From NCBI RefSeq assembly GCF_936927845.1, contig NZ_CAKZHV010000066.1, forward strand, positions 1-64,000: DNA of 64,000 nt, read 5' to 3'. Each line of letters starts with the position of its first letter. The stretch's first letter is position 1. The position numbers and the translations under genes are program-made. The DNA is from an uncultured Sphingomonas sp. GTDB lineage: Bacteria > Pseudomonadota > Alphaproteobacteria > Sphingomonadales > Sphingomonadaceae. Below are positions 1 through 7,615 of the stretch, one piece after another. Under the pieces are notes generated by a model. The model saw only the letters and a list, made by a program, of their open reading frames with translations. It was not told the DNA's origin and ran no database searches.

Positions 1-131
1 CCCATCGCAGCCTGGACGACGTCGTGGAGCATCTTGAGGCTGGCGGTGACCGGCATGTCGACCCGGCGCCAGATGGCGGGGTCGATGTCGTTGAGGACGA
101 TATGCAGGCGAGCGACGGTTTCGGCAGTCAT
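1..131 (-). CDS. Partial pRiA4b ORF-3-like protein, passenger of the IS66 element
   Basis: An open frame starts with ATG at 131-129 and runs off the window edge after 43 codons without a stop. Its ATG overlaps the tnpC stop as ATGA, so it is probably translationally coupled to the transposase. The visible N-terminus contains the pattern RLHIVLNDIDPAIWRRVDMP, which I recognise as the start of the PRiA4_ORF3 family (a family of unknown function often found on mobile DNA and next to IS66 genes). Function is unknown. Family assignment rests on memory of the pattern and only the first third of the protein is present. Confidence 0.65.
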   Translation of the reverse strand, partial: MTAETVARLHIVLNDIDPAIWRRVDMPVTASLKMLHDVVQAAM

Positions 132-1672
132 GCCGCCAATCTGACAGGTTCGCGAGACCAGTTCCACGGCATGAGCTCATCCCATCGGCTTGCGGGCCAG
201 TCGTCGGCGACCTTGGCGATGACGTCGGCGATATAGGCTTGCGGGTCGACGCCGTTGGCCTTGCAGGTCTGGATGACGGTGTAGATCGCGGCAGCTCGTT
301 CACCGCCTGCTTTTGAGCCGGCGAACAACCAGTTGCGGCGACCGACAGCGATGCCGCGCAGCGCGCGTTCGGCGATGTTGTTATCGATCTCCAACCGTCC
401 GTCTTCGAGGAAGCGGGACAGCGCCGGCCAGCGCCTGGTGCCATAGGCGATGGCCTTGGCCATGTCGGACTTAGGCGACAGGCGGCGTAAGCCGGCGTCG
501 AGCACCTCGCGCAAGGCGTCGACCAGCGGTCTGCTTCGTTCCTGCCGGGCATGATGGCGTGCATCCGGCGGCTGGCCGCGGACCTCGGCCTCGACGGCAT
601 AGAGCGCGCCGATTTGTTCGAGGATGTCGGTGCTCAGCGGCGTGGGGACACGCTCGTGCAGGTCGAACACCTTGCGACGGAAGTGGGCCCAGCACGCCAC
701 CTCGGTCGCGCCGCCCCGGTAAAGGCCGTCATACCCGGCATAGGCGTCAGCCTGGAGAAAGCCGCGGAAGCCGGCGAGATGCGACAGCGGGTGTGCAGCG
801 GTGCGGTCGGGCGTGAAGCGATACCATGTCGCGCGCAGCGCCGTGCTGCCCGACGCCCGGTCGTCGGTTGCGTAAACCCATAGTCGCCCGGTCGCAGTCT
901 TGCCCCGGCCGGGATCGAGCACCGGCACCGGCGTGTCATCGGCGTGGATCTTGTCGGCCTTGAGCACCGCATCGCGGATGCGGCTGACCACCGGGTCGAG
1001 CAGCGCTGCGGCTTGCCCACTCCAGCCCGCGAGCGTCGAGCGGTCGATGTCGAGACCCTGCGCAGCCATCATCTCGGCCTGGCGGTACAGCGGCAGGTGG
1101 TGGTCGAACTTGGCGACGACGACGTGCGCCAGCGTCGCGAAGGTCGCCTTGCCCCGCGCCACGGCGCTGACCGGCGCGGGTGCCTGGACGATTTTCTCGC
1201 AAGCCCGGCAGCTGTATTTGGGACGGACGTTGCGCACGACCCGCCAGCACACCGGCACGATGTCGAGCATCTCGTGCGCGTCCATGCCCAGCCGGCGCAG
1301 CGCACCGCCGCAGTCCGGGCAGGTGCAGACGCCGGACGCGGGCTCGTGGATGATCTCCTCACGCGGCAGGTGACCGGGCAGGCTGCGGACCGGCGCCGGT
1401 CGGGGCATCATGTCGGGCGCGGCGGTCTCAACTGCGGAAACATCCCGCTCCGTTTCCAGCTCTTCCAGCGCCAGTTCGAGCTGCTCGATCTCGCGACCGA
1501 GCTTCTCCGACGAGGCGCCGAACTGCATCCGCCGCAACCGGGCGATCTGCCCGCGCAACGTGTCGATGAGCAGGTCGCGGGCGGCGAGCGCGGCATTGGC
1601 CCGGGCGAGCGAAGCCTCCAGCGCGGCGATCCGCGCGGTCGCATCAGCAGGGGAAACGGGCGCTTCCGACAC
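128..1672 (-). CDS. tnpC: IS66 family transposase TnpC
   Basis: The 514-residue product is the DDE transposase of IS66. An N-terminal coiled coil (about residues 10-75, rich in Leu, Arg and Glu, containing LRRMQFGASSEKL) is followed by a CxxC zinc-finger segment (CTCPDCGG, about 118-125, then CRACEK near 155-160) and the catalytic core with the sequences KIHADDTPVPVLDPG, QADAYAGYDGLY and the C-terminal EIDNNIAERALRGIAVGRRNW. The start codon is GTG at 1672. It lies 61 bp after tnpB and shares an ATGA overlap with the following passenger ORF. The length is normal, so the gene looks intact. Confidence 0.93.
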   Translation of the reverse strand: MSEAPVSPADATARIAALEASLARANAALAARDLLIDTLRGQIARLRRMQFGASSEKLGREIEQLELALEELETERDVSAVETAAPDMMPRPAPVRSLPGHLPREEIIHEPASGVCTCPDCGGALRRLGMDAHEMLDIVPVCWRVVRNVRPKYSCRACEKIVQAPAPVSAVARGKATFATLAHVVVAKFDHHLPLYRQAEMMAAQGLDIDRSTLAGWSGQAAALLDPVVSRIRDAVLKADKIHADDTPVPVLDPGRGKTATGRLWVYATDDRASGSTALRATWYRFTPDRTAAHPLSHLAGFRGFLQADAYAGYDGLYRGGATEVACWAHFRRKVFDLHERVPTPLSTDILEQIGALYAVEAEVRGQPPDARHHARQERSRPLVDALREVLDAGLRRLSPKSDMAKAIAYGTRRWPALSRFLEDGRLEIDNNIAERALRGIAVGRRNWLFAGSKAGGERAAAIYTVIQTCKANGVDPQAYIADVIAKVADDWPASRWDELMPWNWSREPVRLAA

Positions 1673-1733
1673 GCAGAATTCATAGCAGATCGCACTCTCT
1701 CGGGCGAGCAGAACTCATGCAAAACCGCCGTTT

Positions 1734-2081
1734 TCAGCCCGCCAGCGCCGGCACGAACGTGCGCTCGGGCCGGCGCCAGTCGATGCCCTCCAGCAGCATC
1801 GACAGCTGCGCCGGCGTCAGTGTCACCGTGCCCGTGGCCGTCACCGGCCAGACGAAGCGGCCGCGGTCGAGCCGCTTGGAGAACAGGCACAAACCCTGGC
1901 CGTCGAACCACAGCAGCTTGACCAGATGGCCGCGCTTGCCGCGGAATGCGAACAGCGCACCGGAATGCGGGTTCTCCGTCAGCACCTGCTGGACCAGCAC
2001 CGCCAGCCCGTCGAACCCCTTGCGCATGTCGGTCACGCCGCAGGCCAGGAACACCCGCGTCGGCAACGGCGCCGGGCTCAC
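1734..2081 (-). CDS. tnpB: IS66 family accessory protein TnpB (Orf2)
   Basis: The 115-residue product has the hallmark of IS66 Orf2: VFLACGVTDMRKGFDGLAVL near the N-terminus, then GALFAFRGKRGHLVKLLWFD and the C-terminal LTPAQLSMLLEGIDWRRPER. The protein is needed for transposition in IS66 but its exact role is not settled. I chose GTG at 2081, which overlaps the tnpA stop as GTGA and puts the family motif about 11 residues in. The frame stays open further upstream, but that extension is out of keeping with the family. Confidence 0.9.
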   Translation of the reverse strand: MSPAPLPTRVFLACGVTDMRKGFDGLAVLVQQVLTENPHSGALFAFRGKRGHLVKLLWFDGQGLCLFSKRLDRGRFVWPVTATGTVTLTPAQLSMLLEGIDWRRPERTFVPALAG

Positions 2082-2452
2082 CTCAGCACCGACAGCACCC
2101 GCGCCAGGGCGCCGGCATCCACCGCGCCGTCCACGCTCACCCGCACGCCGCCCGGCAACTCGATGCAGATGAGGCCCGGCGCGGACGTCGCCGGCTGTGG
2201 CACAGGAGCGGCGACCTCGGCCACACGCACCTCGGCGAAGGTCGGCAGCGCGGGCGCGACCCCGCTCAGCTTGCCCAATCGCGCCTGCTTGCGCCACGTG
2301 TAGATCAGGCCGCTCGACACCTCGCGCCGCGCGATGACATCACGGACCCGCACGCCCGGCCGGAACGCCTCGGCCAGTATCTCCAGCTTCTCCGCGTCCG
2401 ACCAGCTCCGCCGGCCCGACACCCGGCCAATCACCTCTACGCGACCAGTCAT
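2078..2452 (-). CDS. tnpA: IS66 family accessory protein TnpA (HTH protein)
   Basis: The 124-residue product begins MTGRVEVIGRVSGRRSWSDA, the standard start of IS66 TnpA, followed by a helix-turn-helix region (EAFRPGVRVRDVIARREVSS and LIYTWRKQARLG) typical of the IS3/IS66 Orf1 transposase_8 family. A Pro/Ala-rich linker and a short C-terminal domain (ICIELPGGVRVSVDG) follow. A longer frame reaches 2524, but the family N-terminus supports the ATG at 2452. That ATG lies inside a perfect palindrome, which could affect its expression. Confidence 0.88.
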   Translation of the reverse strand: MTGRVEVIGRVSGRRSWSDAEKLEILAEAFRPGVRVRDVIARREVSSGLIYTWRKQARLGKLSGVAPALPTFAEVRVAEVAAPVPQPATSAPGLICIELPGGVRVSVDGAVDAGALARVLSVLR

Positions 2453-2469
2453 ACGAGCGCTCGTATGAC
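2448..2469. promoter_or_regulatory. 22-bp perfect palindrome over the tnpA start codon
   Basis: Positions 2448-2458 are the exact reverse complement of 2459-2469, giving an uninterrupted 11+11 dyad centred on GCGC, and an 8-base direct repeat GACCAGTC flanks it (2443-2450 and 2466-2473). The tnpA ATG (2452-2450) lies in one arm. It could be an operator for a dimeric repressor, or an mRNA hairpin that hides the start codon. Which applies cannot be decided from sequence. Confidence 0.5.
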
Positions 2470-2574
2470 CAGTCTCAGACCCGAAAACTTCCCGCACCGT
2501 CCGCGTCCTCGTCAAAGACGACAAGCATCCCCGCTACGGCCGAATAGGCAAGGCGGCCCGTAGACCACGCTTAC

Positions 2575-3025
2575 TGGCGAACTGGCGGTTCTGTCGGAGA
2601 CGCATGCCGCGCGCTGCAACCAGGATGTGTGTTGGGCGACGCGGCGGGTCGGCATGCGTCGTGTGACGCTGCTCGCCACCCGCAGCGGCTATCTAGTCGA
2701 TGCAGGCGCCTTCATCGACCTGTGCCACCGTGTCGACATCGTGGTGAGCGAACGACGCGTACCCCGTCGCTGTCGTGCGCGCTGGTTGACGTTGGATCGC
2801 GCGGCTTTGCAACGGACCGGCGGCGTCGCGGTGAGTTTCGCCAACGCTCAGATCGAGGCGGTGCGCGCGCCAGCCGACGCGCACCCGTGGGTCACGCGTA
2901 GCGGCGAAGGATACCGGCGAGCTTGCCTTGAACGCGGACCTGGGCGGGGGTGTAGCGCTGCGGATCGTAGGCACGATTGGCGGGATCGAGCCGGACCATC
3001 GCGCCTTCGTGACGGAAGTATTTGA
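2575..3025 (+). pseudogene. comEC/rec2-like gene, 3' remnant cut off by the IS66 element
   Basis: The frame is open from the IS66 boundary and reads LLATRSGYLVDAGAFIDLC, then DIVVSERRVPRRCRARWLTL and DRAALQRTGG. This resembles the C-terminal tail of the metallo-beta-lactamase region of sphingomonad ComEC, the DNA-uptake channel that commonly adjoins lexA. It has no start of its own; the rest should lie to the left of the window. The likely native end is near HPW (about 2890). The frame then runs on to a stop at 3025, antisense to the last 134 bp of lexA, which may reflect decay of the original stop. The product name is from pattern recall. Confidence 0.6.
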
Positions 3026-3551
3026 GCGTCGCCTCACTGTCGTCGATCAGCGCGACAACGATCTCCCCGTCACGCGCGACCTCCTGCTTGCGGATCAGCG
3101 CGTAATCACCGTCGAGGATGCCCGCCTCCACCATCGAGTCGCCGGACACTTCGAGCGCATAGTGTTCGCCTGCGCCGAGTAGGGCAGCCGGAACGGGCAG
3201 GCTGGTCGAACCCTCGAACGCCTCGATCGGCACACCGGCCGCGATGCGGCCGTGAAGCGGGATCTCGACCACGTCGTTCGCGGGCTGAGGTAGATCGCGA
3301 GCAGCCGCCGCCGGCTTCGGCGCGGTGCCGTCCGAGCGCTCTGGCACGCGCAGGATTTCGAGCGCCCGCGCGCGGTTGGGCAAGCGCTTGATGTAGCCGC
3401 GCTCCTCGAGCGCGCTGATCAGGCGGTGGACACCCGATTTCGACTTGAGATCGAGCGCTTCCTTCATCTCTTCGAACGAAGGAGACACGCCGGTGGTGGC
3501 CAGCCGATCTTCGATGAAGCAAATCAGCTCATGCTGCTTGCGGGTAAGCAT
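2892..3551 (-). CDS. lexA: Transcriptional repressor LexA
   Basis: LexA represses the SOS regulon and cleaves itself when stimulated by RecA filaments. The 219-residue product has the alphaproteobacterial N-terminus MLTRKQHELICFIEDRL, a winged helix-turn-helix (residues 1-65), and a C-terminal peptidase S24 domain. The cleavage site Ala105-Gly106 (GRIAAGVP) and the Ser139 (GDSM) / Lys177 (ATLKYF) dyad are intact. The frame extends upstream to 3611, but the conserved MLTRKQ start at 3551 is preferred, and it puts the LexA boxes in the promoter rather than in the gene. lexA is downstream of moeA on the same strand with its own operator. Confidence 0.96.
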   Translation of the reverse strand: MLTRKQHELICFIEDRLATTGVSPSFEEMKEALDLKSKSGVHRLISALEERGYIKRLPNRARALEILRVPERSDGTAPKPAAAARDLPQPANDVVEIPLHGRIAAGVPIEAFEGSTSLPVPAALLGAGEHYALEVSGDSMVEAGILDGDYALIRKQEVARDGEIVVALIDDSEATLKYFRHEGAMVRLDPANRAYDPQRYTPAQVRVQGKLAGILRRYA

Positions 3552-3568
3552 CGCGCGGCTCCTTTCGT

Positions 3569-3594
3569 GAACAGATAAAGAACCTTTATGGAAC
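3569..3594 (-). promoter_or_regulatory. LexA operator with three in-phase half-sites
   Basis: The plus strand reads GAAC-N7-GAAC-N7-GAAC at 3569-3572, 3580-3583 and 3591-3594. This is GTTC-N7-GTTC on the coding strand, the direct-repeat SOS box of Alphaproteobacteria, and three half-sites at an 11-bp period make two overlapping boxes. The operator ends 18 bp before the lexA start, where a bound repressor would block transcription, so lexA is predicted to be autoregulated. Confidence 0.88.
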
Positions 3595-3620
3595 AACGTG
3601 TGTTCCGTCAAGCGACGTGC

Positions 3621-4802
3621 TTACGCGATCATCAGGACTTCCGCCGAGTCGCCGGCGGTCGCCGCGGGTGCGTGCGGTGGGCGCACGATCAGGCAGGTCG
3701 AGCGCGCGAGCGTGCGCAGCATTGAACTGTCCTGGATGGTGGACGCATAGGCGCGACCGTCGCGCAGCTCGGCGCGCAGATAGTCGCTGCGCGCGCCATT
3801 GGCGGCGAGCGGCTCTCCCAGGATCGCGCTGGTCGGACACGGGAAGGGGTGAAGCGCACCCGACAGATGCGCGACGAGCGGACGCACGAACAGCAAGGCG
3901 GTAACGAACGCCGACACCGGATTTCCTGGTAGGCCAATTACCACGGTCGCGCCGCGACGCCCGGCGAGCATCGGCTTCCCCGGACGTAGCGCGATGCGCC
4001 AGAAATCGAGCGAAAAGCCCGCGGCGTCGAGCGCGGGACGGACCAGATCATGGTCCCCGACCGACGCGCCGCCGGTGGTGACGAGCACGTCGGCCTCGAC
4101 CTGCGAGAAGGCGACGGTCAGCGTGTCGAGGCGATCGGCCAGGATGCCGAGATCGACGAACTCGACCGGCAGATCGGCGAGCAGCGCGCGCAGCAGCAGG
4201 CGGTTAGATTCGGGCAGCGCGTCGGCCCCGGCGTCGCCGCCGGGTTCGATCAGTTCGTCGCCGGTGGCGGCGATCGCTACGCGGATCGTCCGCGCGACGG
4301 GAATGCGCCCGACGCCGCCTGTCGCACAGACCGCGAGTCGGGCGGGCGTGAGCCGTTCGCCCGCGTCGACCAGCACGTCGCTAAGCGCGAAGTCGAGCCC
4401 GCGGCGGCGGACGTTGCGCGCGAGGAACGGTGGACCTTCGCCTGCGAGGATGAGGCGGTCGCCGTCGCGCTCGGCTTCCTCCTGCACCAGCACGGTGTCG
4501 GCCCCGTCGGGCATCGCGGCGCCGGTGAAGATGCGTGCGGCCTCACCCGCCTCGACACGGCCGGCGAGGGGGTTGCCGGCCGCGCTTTCGCCGACGACGC
4601 GCCACGGTCCGGGCAGATCGGCGAACCGGATCGCGTAGCCGTCCATCGCGGACAGGTCGCGCGCGGGCTGCGTACGCGCGGCGACGATCGGCTGCACCGT
4701 CCAACGACCGAGCGCGGCGTGGATCGCGACCTCTTCGGACGCGACGGGCGTGCCGAGCGCCAGCACGCGCGCCTGCGCTTCCTCGACGGGCAAGAGGGTC
4801 AT
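3621..4802 (-). CDS. moeA: Molybdopterin molybdenumtransferase MoeA
   Basis: MoeA inserts molybdate into adenylylated molybdopterin, the last step of molybdenum cofactor synthesis, in the cytoplasm. The 393-residue product has MoeA domains in order: an N-terminal region with ARDLSAMDGYAIRFADL, a linker domain (IFTGAAMPDGADTVLVQEE), the catalytic MPT-binding domain (VLVTTGGASVGDHDLVRPAL, GKPMLAGRRGATVVIGLPGNPVS) and a C-terminal beta-barrel. The start at 4802 overlaps the stop of the Nudix gene as ATGA; an ATG four codons upstream (4814) is also possible. It shares an operon with moaC. Confidence 0.94.
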   Translation of the reverse strand: MTLLPVEEAQARVLALGTPVASEEVAIHAALGRWTVQPIVAARTQPARDLSAMDGYAIRFADLPGPWRVVGESAAGNPLAGRVEAGEAARIFTGAAMPDGADTVLVQEEAERDGDRLILAGEGPPFLARNVRRRGLDFALSDVLVDAGERLTPARLAVCATGGVGRIPVARTIRVAIAATGDELIEPGGDAGADALPESNRLLLRALLADLPVEFVDLGILADRLDTLTVAFSQVEADVLVTTGGASVGDHDLVRPALDAAGFSLDFWRIALRPGKPMLAGRRGATVVIGLPGNPVSAFVTALLFVRPLVAHLSGALHPFPCPTSAILGEPLAANGARSDYLRAELRDGRAYASTIQDSSMLRTLARSTCLIVRPPHAPAATAGDSAEVLMIA

Positions 4803-5377
4803 GCGGGGTTCCATCGATGGAGGCGGCCGAGCACGATCGCGAGCGCGGCGACGTGAACCGCCTGCTGCACCTCGCCTGCCATTGCGCGGCGAACGACCTC
4901 GTCGACTGCGATCCAGTGGCGGCGGACGCGCTCGCTCGGCTCGTCATGCGGCAGGGCGACACAGCGGATGCCGCGTGCGAGGACCGCGTGGCAGCGGTTC
5001 GTGTGGATCGCGGGATTGGGGCTGAGCGAGGCGACGACCTGCCAATCGTCGGCGACGCAGCCGGTTTCTTCGAGCAGTTCGCGACGCGCGCCGGCGAGCA
5101 AATCGGCGTCGCTCGCGTCGACGCCGCCACCGGGCAGTTCGAGCGAGACGATGCCGCGCGTGTGGCGGTATTGCTCGATCATCAGGATGTTGTCGGCGTC
5201 GTCCAGCGCGACAATCAGCGCCCAATCGGGATAACCGGTGACGTAGTAGGGCCCGACCGTCGCACCTTCAGCGGTCACGCAGGTGTCGGCGTGGAGCGTC
5301 AGCCAGCGGTCGGCGATCAGCGTCTCGCGCGCGGTCGTGCGCCACGGCACGATTGCCGGATCGCCGAAGTCGCTCAC
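4799..5377 (-). CDS. Nudix hydrolase, ADP-ribose pyrophosphatase-like
   Basis: The 192-residue product carries a Nudix box, GGGVDASDADLLAGARRELL followed by EETGC at about residues 84-108, and an N-terminal beta-rich region as in the ADP-ribose and NDP-sugar pyrophosphatase group. The REUxEExGU core is complete, but the glutamate expected in the GX5E part is replaced by alanine. The enzyme should hydrolyse a nucleoside diphosphate linked to another group; the substrate cannot be told. ATGA overlaps join it to moaC in front and moeA behind, so it is co-translated with cofactor genes, but no functional link to molybdenum is shown. Confidence 0.85.
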   Translation of the reverse strand: MSDFGDPAIVPWRTTARETLIADRWLTLHADTCVTAEGATVGPYYVTGYPDWALIVALDDADNILMIEQYRHTRGIVSLELPGGGVDASDADLLAGARRELLEETGCVADDWQVVASLSPNPAIHTNRCHAVLARGIRCVALPHDEPSERVRRHWIAVDEVVRRAMAGEVQQAVHVAALAIVLGRLHRWNPA

Positions 5378-5841
5378 CGTTGCCAGTCGCCCGATCGGCC
5401 GCCGCTCTTCGCGATCACCTGAATATCGTGCAGGATCATCGCCTTGTCGATCGCCTTTGCCATGTCGTAGACGGTAAGGAGCGCGACCGAGACGGCGGTG
5501 AGCGCTTCCATCTCGACCCCGGTCTTTCCGTCGGTGCGAACGGTCGCGGTGGCGGCGACGCCGTCGTCGGTCACGTCGAGGTCGAGCGAGGCGTGGGTGA
5601 TCGGTAGCGGGTGGCAGAGCGGCACGAGGTCGCTGGTGCGTTTCGCCGCCATGATGCCCGCGACGCGCGCGACCGCGATCACGTCACCCTTTTTCACCGC
5701 GCCGGCGCGGATCGCGGCGACCGCCTCCGCCGACATCGCGATGCGCCCCGTAGCGGTCGCCTCGCGGCGGGTGACGTCCTTGTCGCCGACGTCGACCATG
5801 TGCGCGGCGCCATCGGCGTCGAGGTGGGTGAGCGCGCTCAT
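5374..5841 (-). CDS. moaC: Cyclic pyranopterin monophosphate synthase MoaC
   Basis: MoaC makes cyclic pyranopterin monophosphate with the radical SAM enzyme MoaA, the first step of molybdenum cofactor synthesis. The 155-residue product has the usual length and family signatures: MVDVGDKDVTRREATATGRI near the N-terminus, LVPLCHPLPITH in the middle, and GVEMEALTAVSVALLTVYDM plus AIDKAM toward the C-terminus, which supply active-site residues. The start overlaps the trpC stop (ATGA). The gene is thus translationally tied to tryptophan genes upstream and moeA downstream; moaA is not in the window. Confidence 0.96.
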   Translation of the reverse strand: MSALTHLDADGAAHMVDVGDKDVTRREATATGRIAMSAEAVAAIRAGAVKKGDVIAVARVAGIMAAKRTSDLVPLCHPLPITHASLDLDVTDDGVAATATVRTDGKTGVEMEALTAVSVALLTVYDMAKAIDKAMILHDIQVIAKSGGRSGDWQR

Positions 5842-6623
5842 CCGACCAGCGCGCGGGTCGCCGCCTCGACGTCGGGCTGGCGCATCAGCGCCTCGCCGAT
5901 GAGGAAGCAGCGGATGTCGTGCGCAGCCATCGCGTCGAGATCGGCGCGGATGGTGAGCCCGCTTTCAGCGACGAAGGTGCATCCCTCGGGCGCGTGGGCG
6001 ACGAGATCGTAGGTGCGACGATAGTCGACCGTGAAATCGCGCAGATCGCGGTTGTTGACCCCGATGAGGCGCGAGCGCAGCCGCGCGGCACGCTCCATCT
6101 CGTGCGCGTCGTGCACCTCGACCAGCACGTCGAGCCCGATGTCGATCGCGGCGGCCTCGCATTCGGCAAGCGTCGCGTCGTCGAGCGCGGCGACGATCAG
6201 CAGGATCGCGTCGGCACCCAATGCGCGCGCCTCGATCGCCTGCCACGGGTCGATCGTGAAGTCCTTGCGGATCACGGGCAGGTTGCATGCGGCGCGCGCA
6301 GCCTGAAGAAAGGCGTCCGAGCCCTGGAAATAGCGTTCGTCGGTCAGGACCGAGAGACAGGTCGCGCCGCCCGCGGCATAGGCGCGCGCGTGTGCGGGCG
6401 GATCGAAATCGGCGCGGATCAGCCCCTTCGACGGACTTGCCTTCTTGATCTCGGCGATGAGCGCGTGGCGGCCGGCGGCGACGGTGCGATCGAGCGCGGC
6501 GCGAAAGCCGCGCGGCGGCGATTGCTCGGCGATGCGCGCGTCGAGGTCGGCGCGGGTCGAGGCCACCTTGCGCGCGGCGACTTCCTCACGCTTGGTGGCG
6601 ATGATCTGATCGAGGATGGTCAT
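5838..6623 (-). CDS. trpC: Indole-3-glycerol phosphate synthase TrpC
   Basis: TrpC closes the indole ring in tryptophan synthesis, converting carboxyphenylamino-deoxyribulose phosphate to indoleglycerol phosphate. The 261-residue protein is a single (beta/alpha)8 barrel of normal length. It has the catalytic lysine motif LIAEIKKASPSKG (about residues 56-68), RKDFTIDPWQ, LVEVHDAHEMERA, and LIGVNNRDLRDFTVD with VAESGLT near the C-terminus. The start overlaps the trpD stop as ATGA and the stop overlaps moaC. Confidence 0.96.
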   Translation of the reverse strand: MTILDQIIATKREEVAARKVASTRADLDARIAEQSPPRGFRAALDRTVAAGRHALIAEIKKASPSKGLIRADFDPPAHARAYAAGGATCLSVLTDERYFQGSDAFLQAARAACNLPVIRKDFTIDPWQAIEARALGADAILLIVAALDDATLAECEAAAIDIGLDVLVEVHDAHEMERAARLRSRLIGVNNRDLRDFTVDYRRTYDLVAHAPEGCTFVAESGLTIRADLDAMAAHDIRCFLIGEALMRQPDVEAATRALVG

Positions 6624-7615
6624 GCGTAAGCGATCCAGCGATCGAGCAGCGCGTTCGCGTCTCCGCGGTCGATTGCCTCGGCAGCGCGGGCGGCGGCGTC
6701 GCGGAGTGCGGTCTGTGTGCCCGAGAGAACGAGCGCCGCGGCAGCGTTCAACAGCACTGCGTCGCGGTACGGGCCGTGCTCGCCGAGGAGCAGGCGGCGC
6801 AGCGCCATCGCGTTGAACGCGGCGTCACCGCCGCGGATCGCGCTGGTCGGGTGGCGCGTGAGCCCCGCGTCCTCGGGCGTGATGCGTGCGGGCAGCGCCA
6901 CGTCGCCGATGCTGACGACGACGGTCGCGCCCGCGCCGGAGATCTCGTCCAGCCCCTCTTCGCCCGAGACGACGAATGCGCCCTCACTGCCGAGCTGTGC
7001 CAGCGCCTCGGCATAGACGGGGGCGTAATCGGGGCGTGCGATGCCGATCAACTGGCGCGTCACGTGCGCGGGGTTGGCGAGCGGGCCCATCAGGTTGAAG
7101 ATCGTGCGCCGGCCGATGCGGCGGCGGATCGGGGTGATGCGGAGCATCGCCGGGTGATGGTTGGCGGCGAACAGGAAGCAGATGCCGAGGTCGGCGAGCG
7201 TCTGCTCCGCCTGCGCGCCCGCGCGGTCCATGTCGAGCCCGAGCGCCTCGAGCGTGTCGGCGGCGCCCGCCTTTGACGAGGCGGCGCGGTTGCCGTGCTT
7301 GGCGACCGGCACGCCGCACGCTGCAACGACGAGGCTGACGGCCGTGGAGACGTTGAGCGTGTGCTGCCCGTCGCCGCCGGTGCCGCAGACGTCGATCGCG
7401 CCCGCCGGCGCGGTAATCGGGATCAGGCGCTCACGCAGCGCGCGCGCGGCCTCGGCGATCTCGAGGCTGGACTCACCGCGGATCGACAAGGCGACGAGGA
7501 ACTCGGCGATCGCCTCCTCGGTGGTGCGGCCGTCGAGGATGTCGGCGAACGCCTGCGCCGCGCTCTGCCGGCTGAGCGGCGAAGCGGGATCGGGCAGTTG
7601 CGCGAAACTGGTCAC
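6620..7615 (-). CDS. trpD: Anthranilate phosphoribosyltransferase TrpD
   Basis: TrpD transfers phosphoribose from PRPP to anthranilate. The 331-residue product has the family signatures DVCGTGGDGQHTLNVSTAVS (PRPP loop), KHGNRAASSKAGAADTLEALG, FLFAANHHPAMLRITPIRR, and FNLMGPLANPAHV. I chose GTG at 7615, which overlaps the trpG stop as GTGA and gives the normal length; the frame stays open far upstream inside trpG but that part is non-homologous. TrpD and TrpG are separate proteins here, unlike the enterobacterial fusion. Confidence 0.95.
   Translation of the reverse strand: MTSFAQLPDPASPLSRQSAAQAFADILDGRTTEEAIAEFLVALSIRGESSLEIAEAARALRERLIPITAPAGAIDVCGTGGDGQHTLNVSTAVSLVVAACGVPVAKHGNRAASSKAGAADTLEALGLDMDRAGAQAEQTLADLGICFLFAANHHPAMLRITPIRRRIGRRTIFNLMGPLANPAHVTRQLIGIARPDYAPVYAEALAQLGSEGAFVVSGEEGLDEISGAGATVVVSIGDVALPARITPEDAGLTRHPTSAIRGGDAAFNAMALRRLLLGEHGPYRDAVLLNAAAALVLSGTQTALRDAAARAAEAIDRGDANALLDRWIAYA

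Larger units (their letters stand above)
1..2574 (-). mobile_element. IS66-family insertion sequence, left part outside the window
   Basis: Three consecutive minus-strand genes match the tnpA-tnpB-tnpC order of IS66 elements, and a fourth ORF is coupled behind tnpC. On the plus strand the right end finishes with GCTTAC at 2569-2574, which reads GTAAGC inward, the usual IS66 terminus. IS66 elements normally make an 8-bp target duplication, so TGGCGAAC at 2575-2582 is the candidate flank. The other end and second duplication copy lie beyond position 1, so the boundary cannot be confirmed here. The element sits inside a comEC-like gene. Confidence 0.85.

Noticed and set aside
2627..3025. A free-standing 132-residue gene beside lexA
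   Set aside because: It has no plausible ribosome binding site and its open frame continues to the IS66 junction, so it is treated as a comEC remnant.
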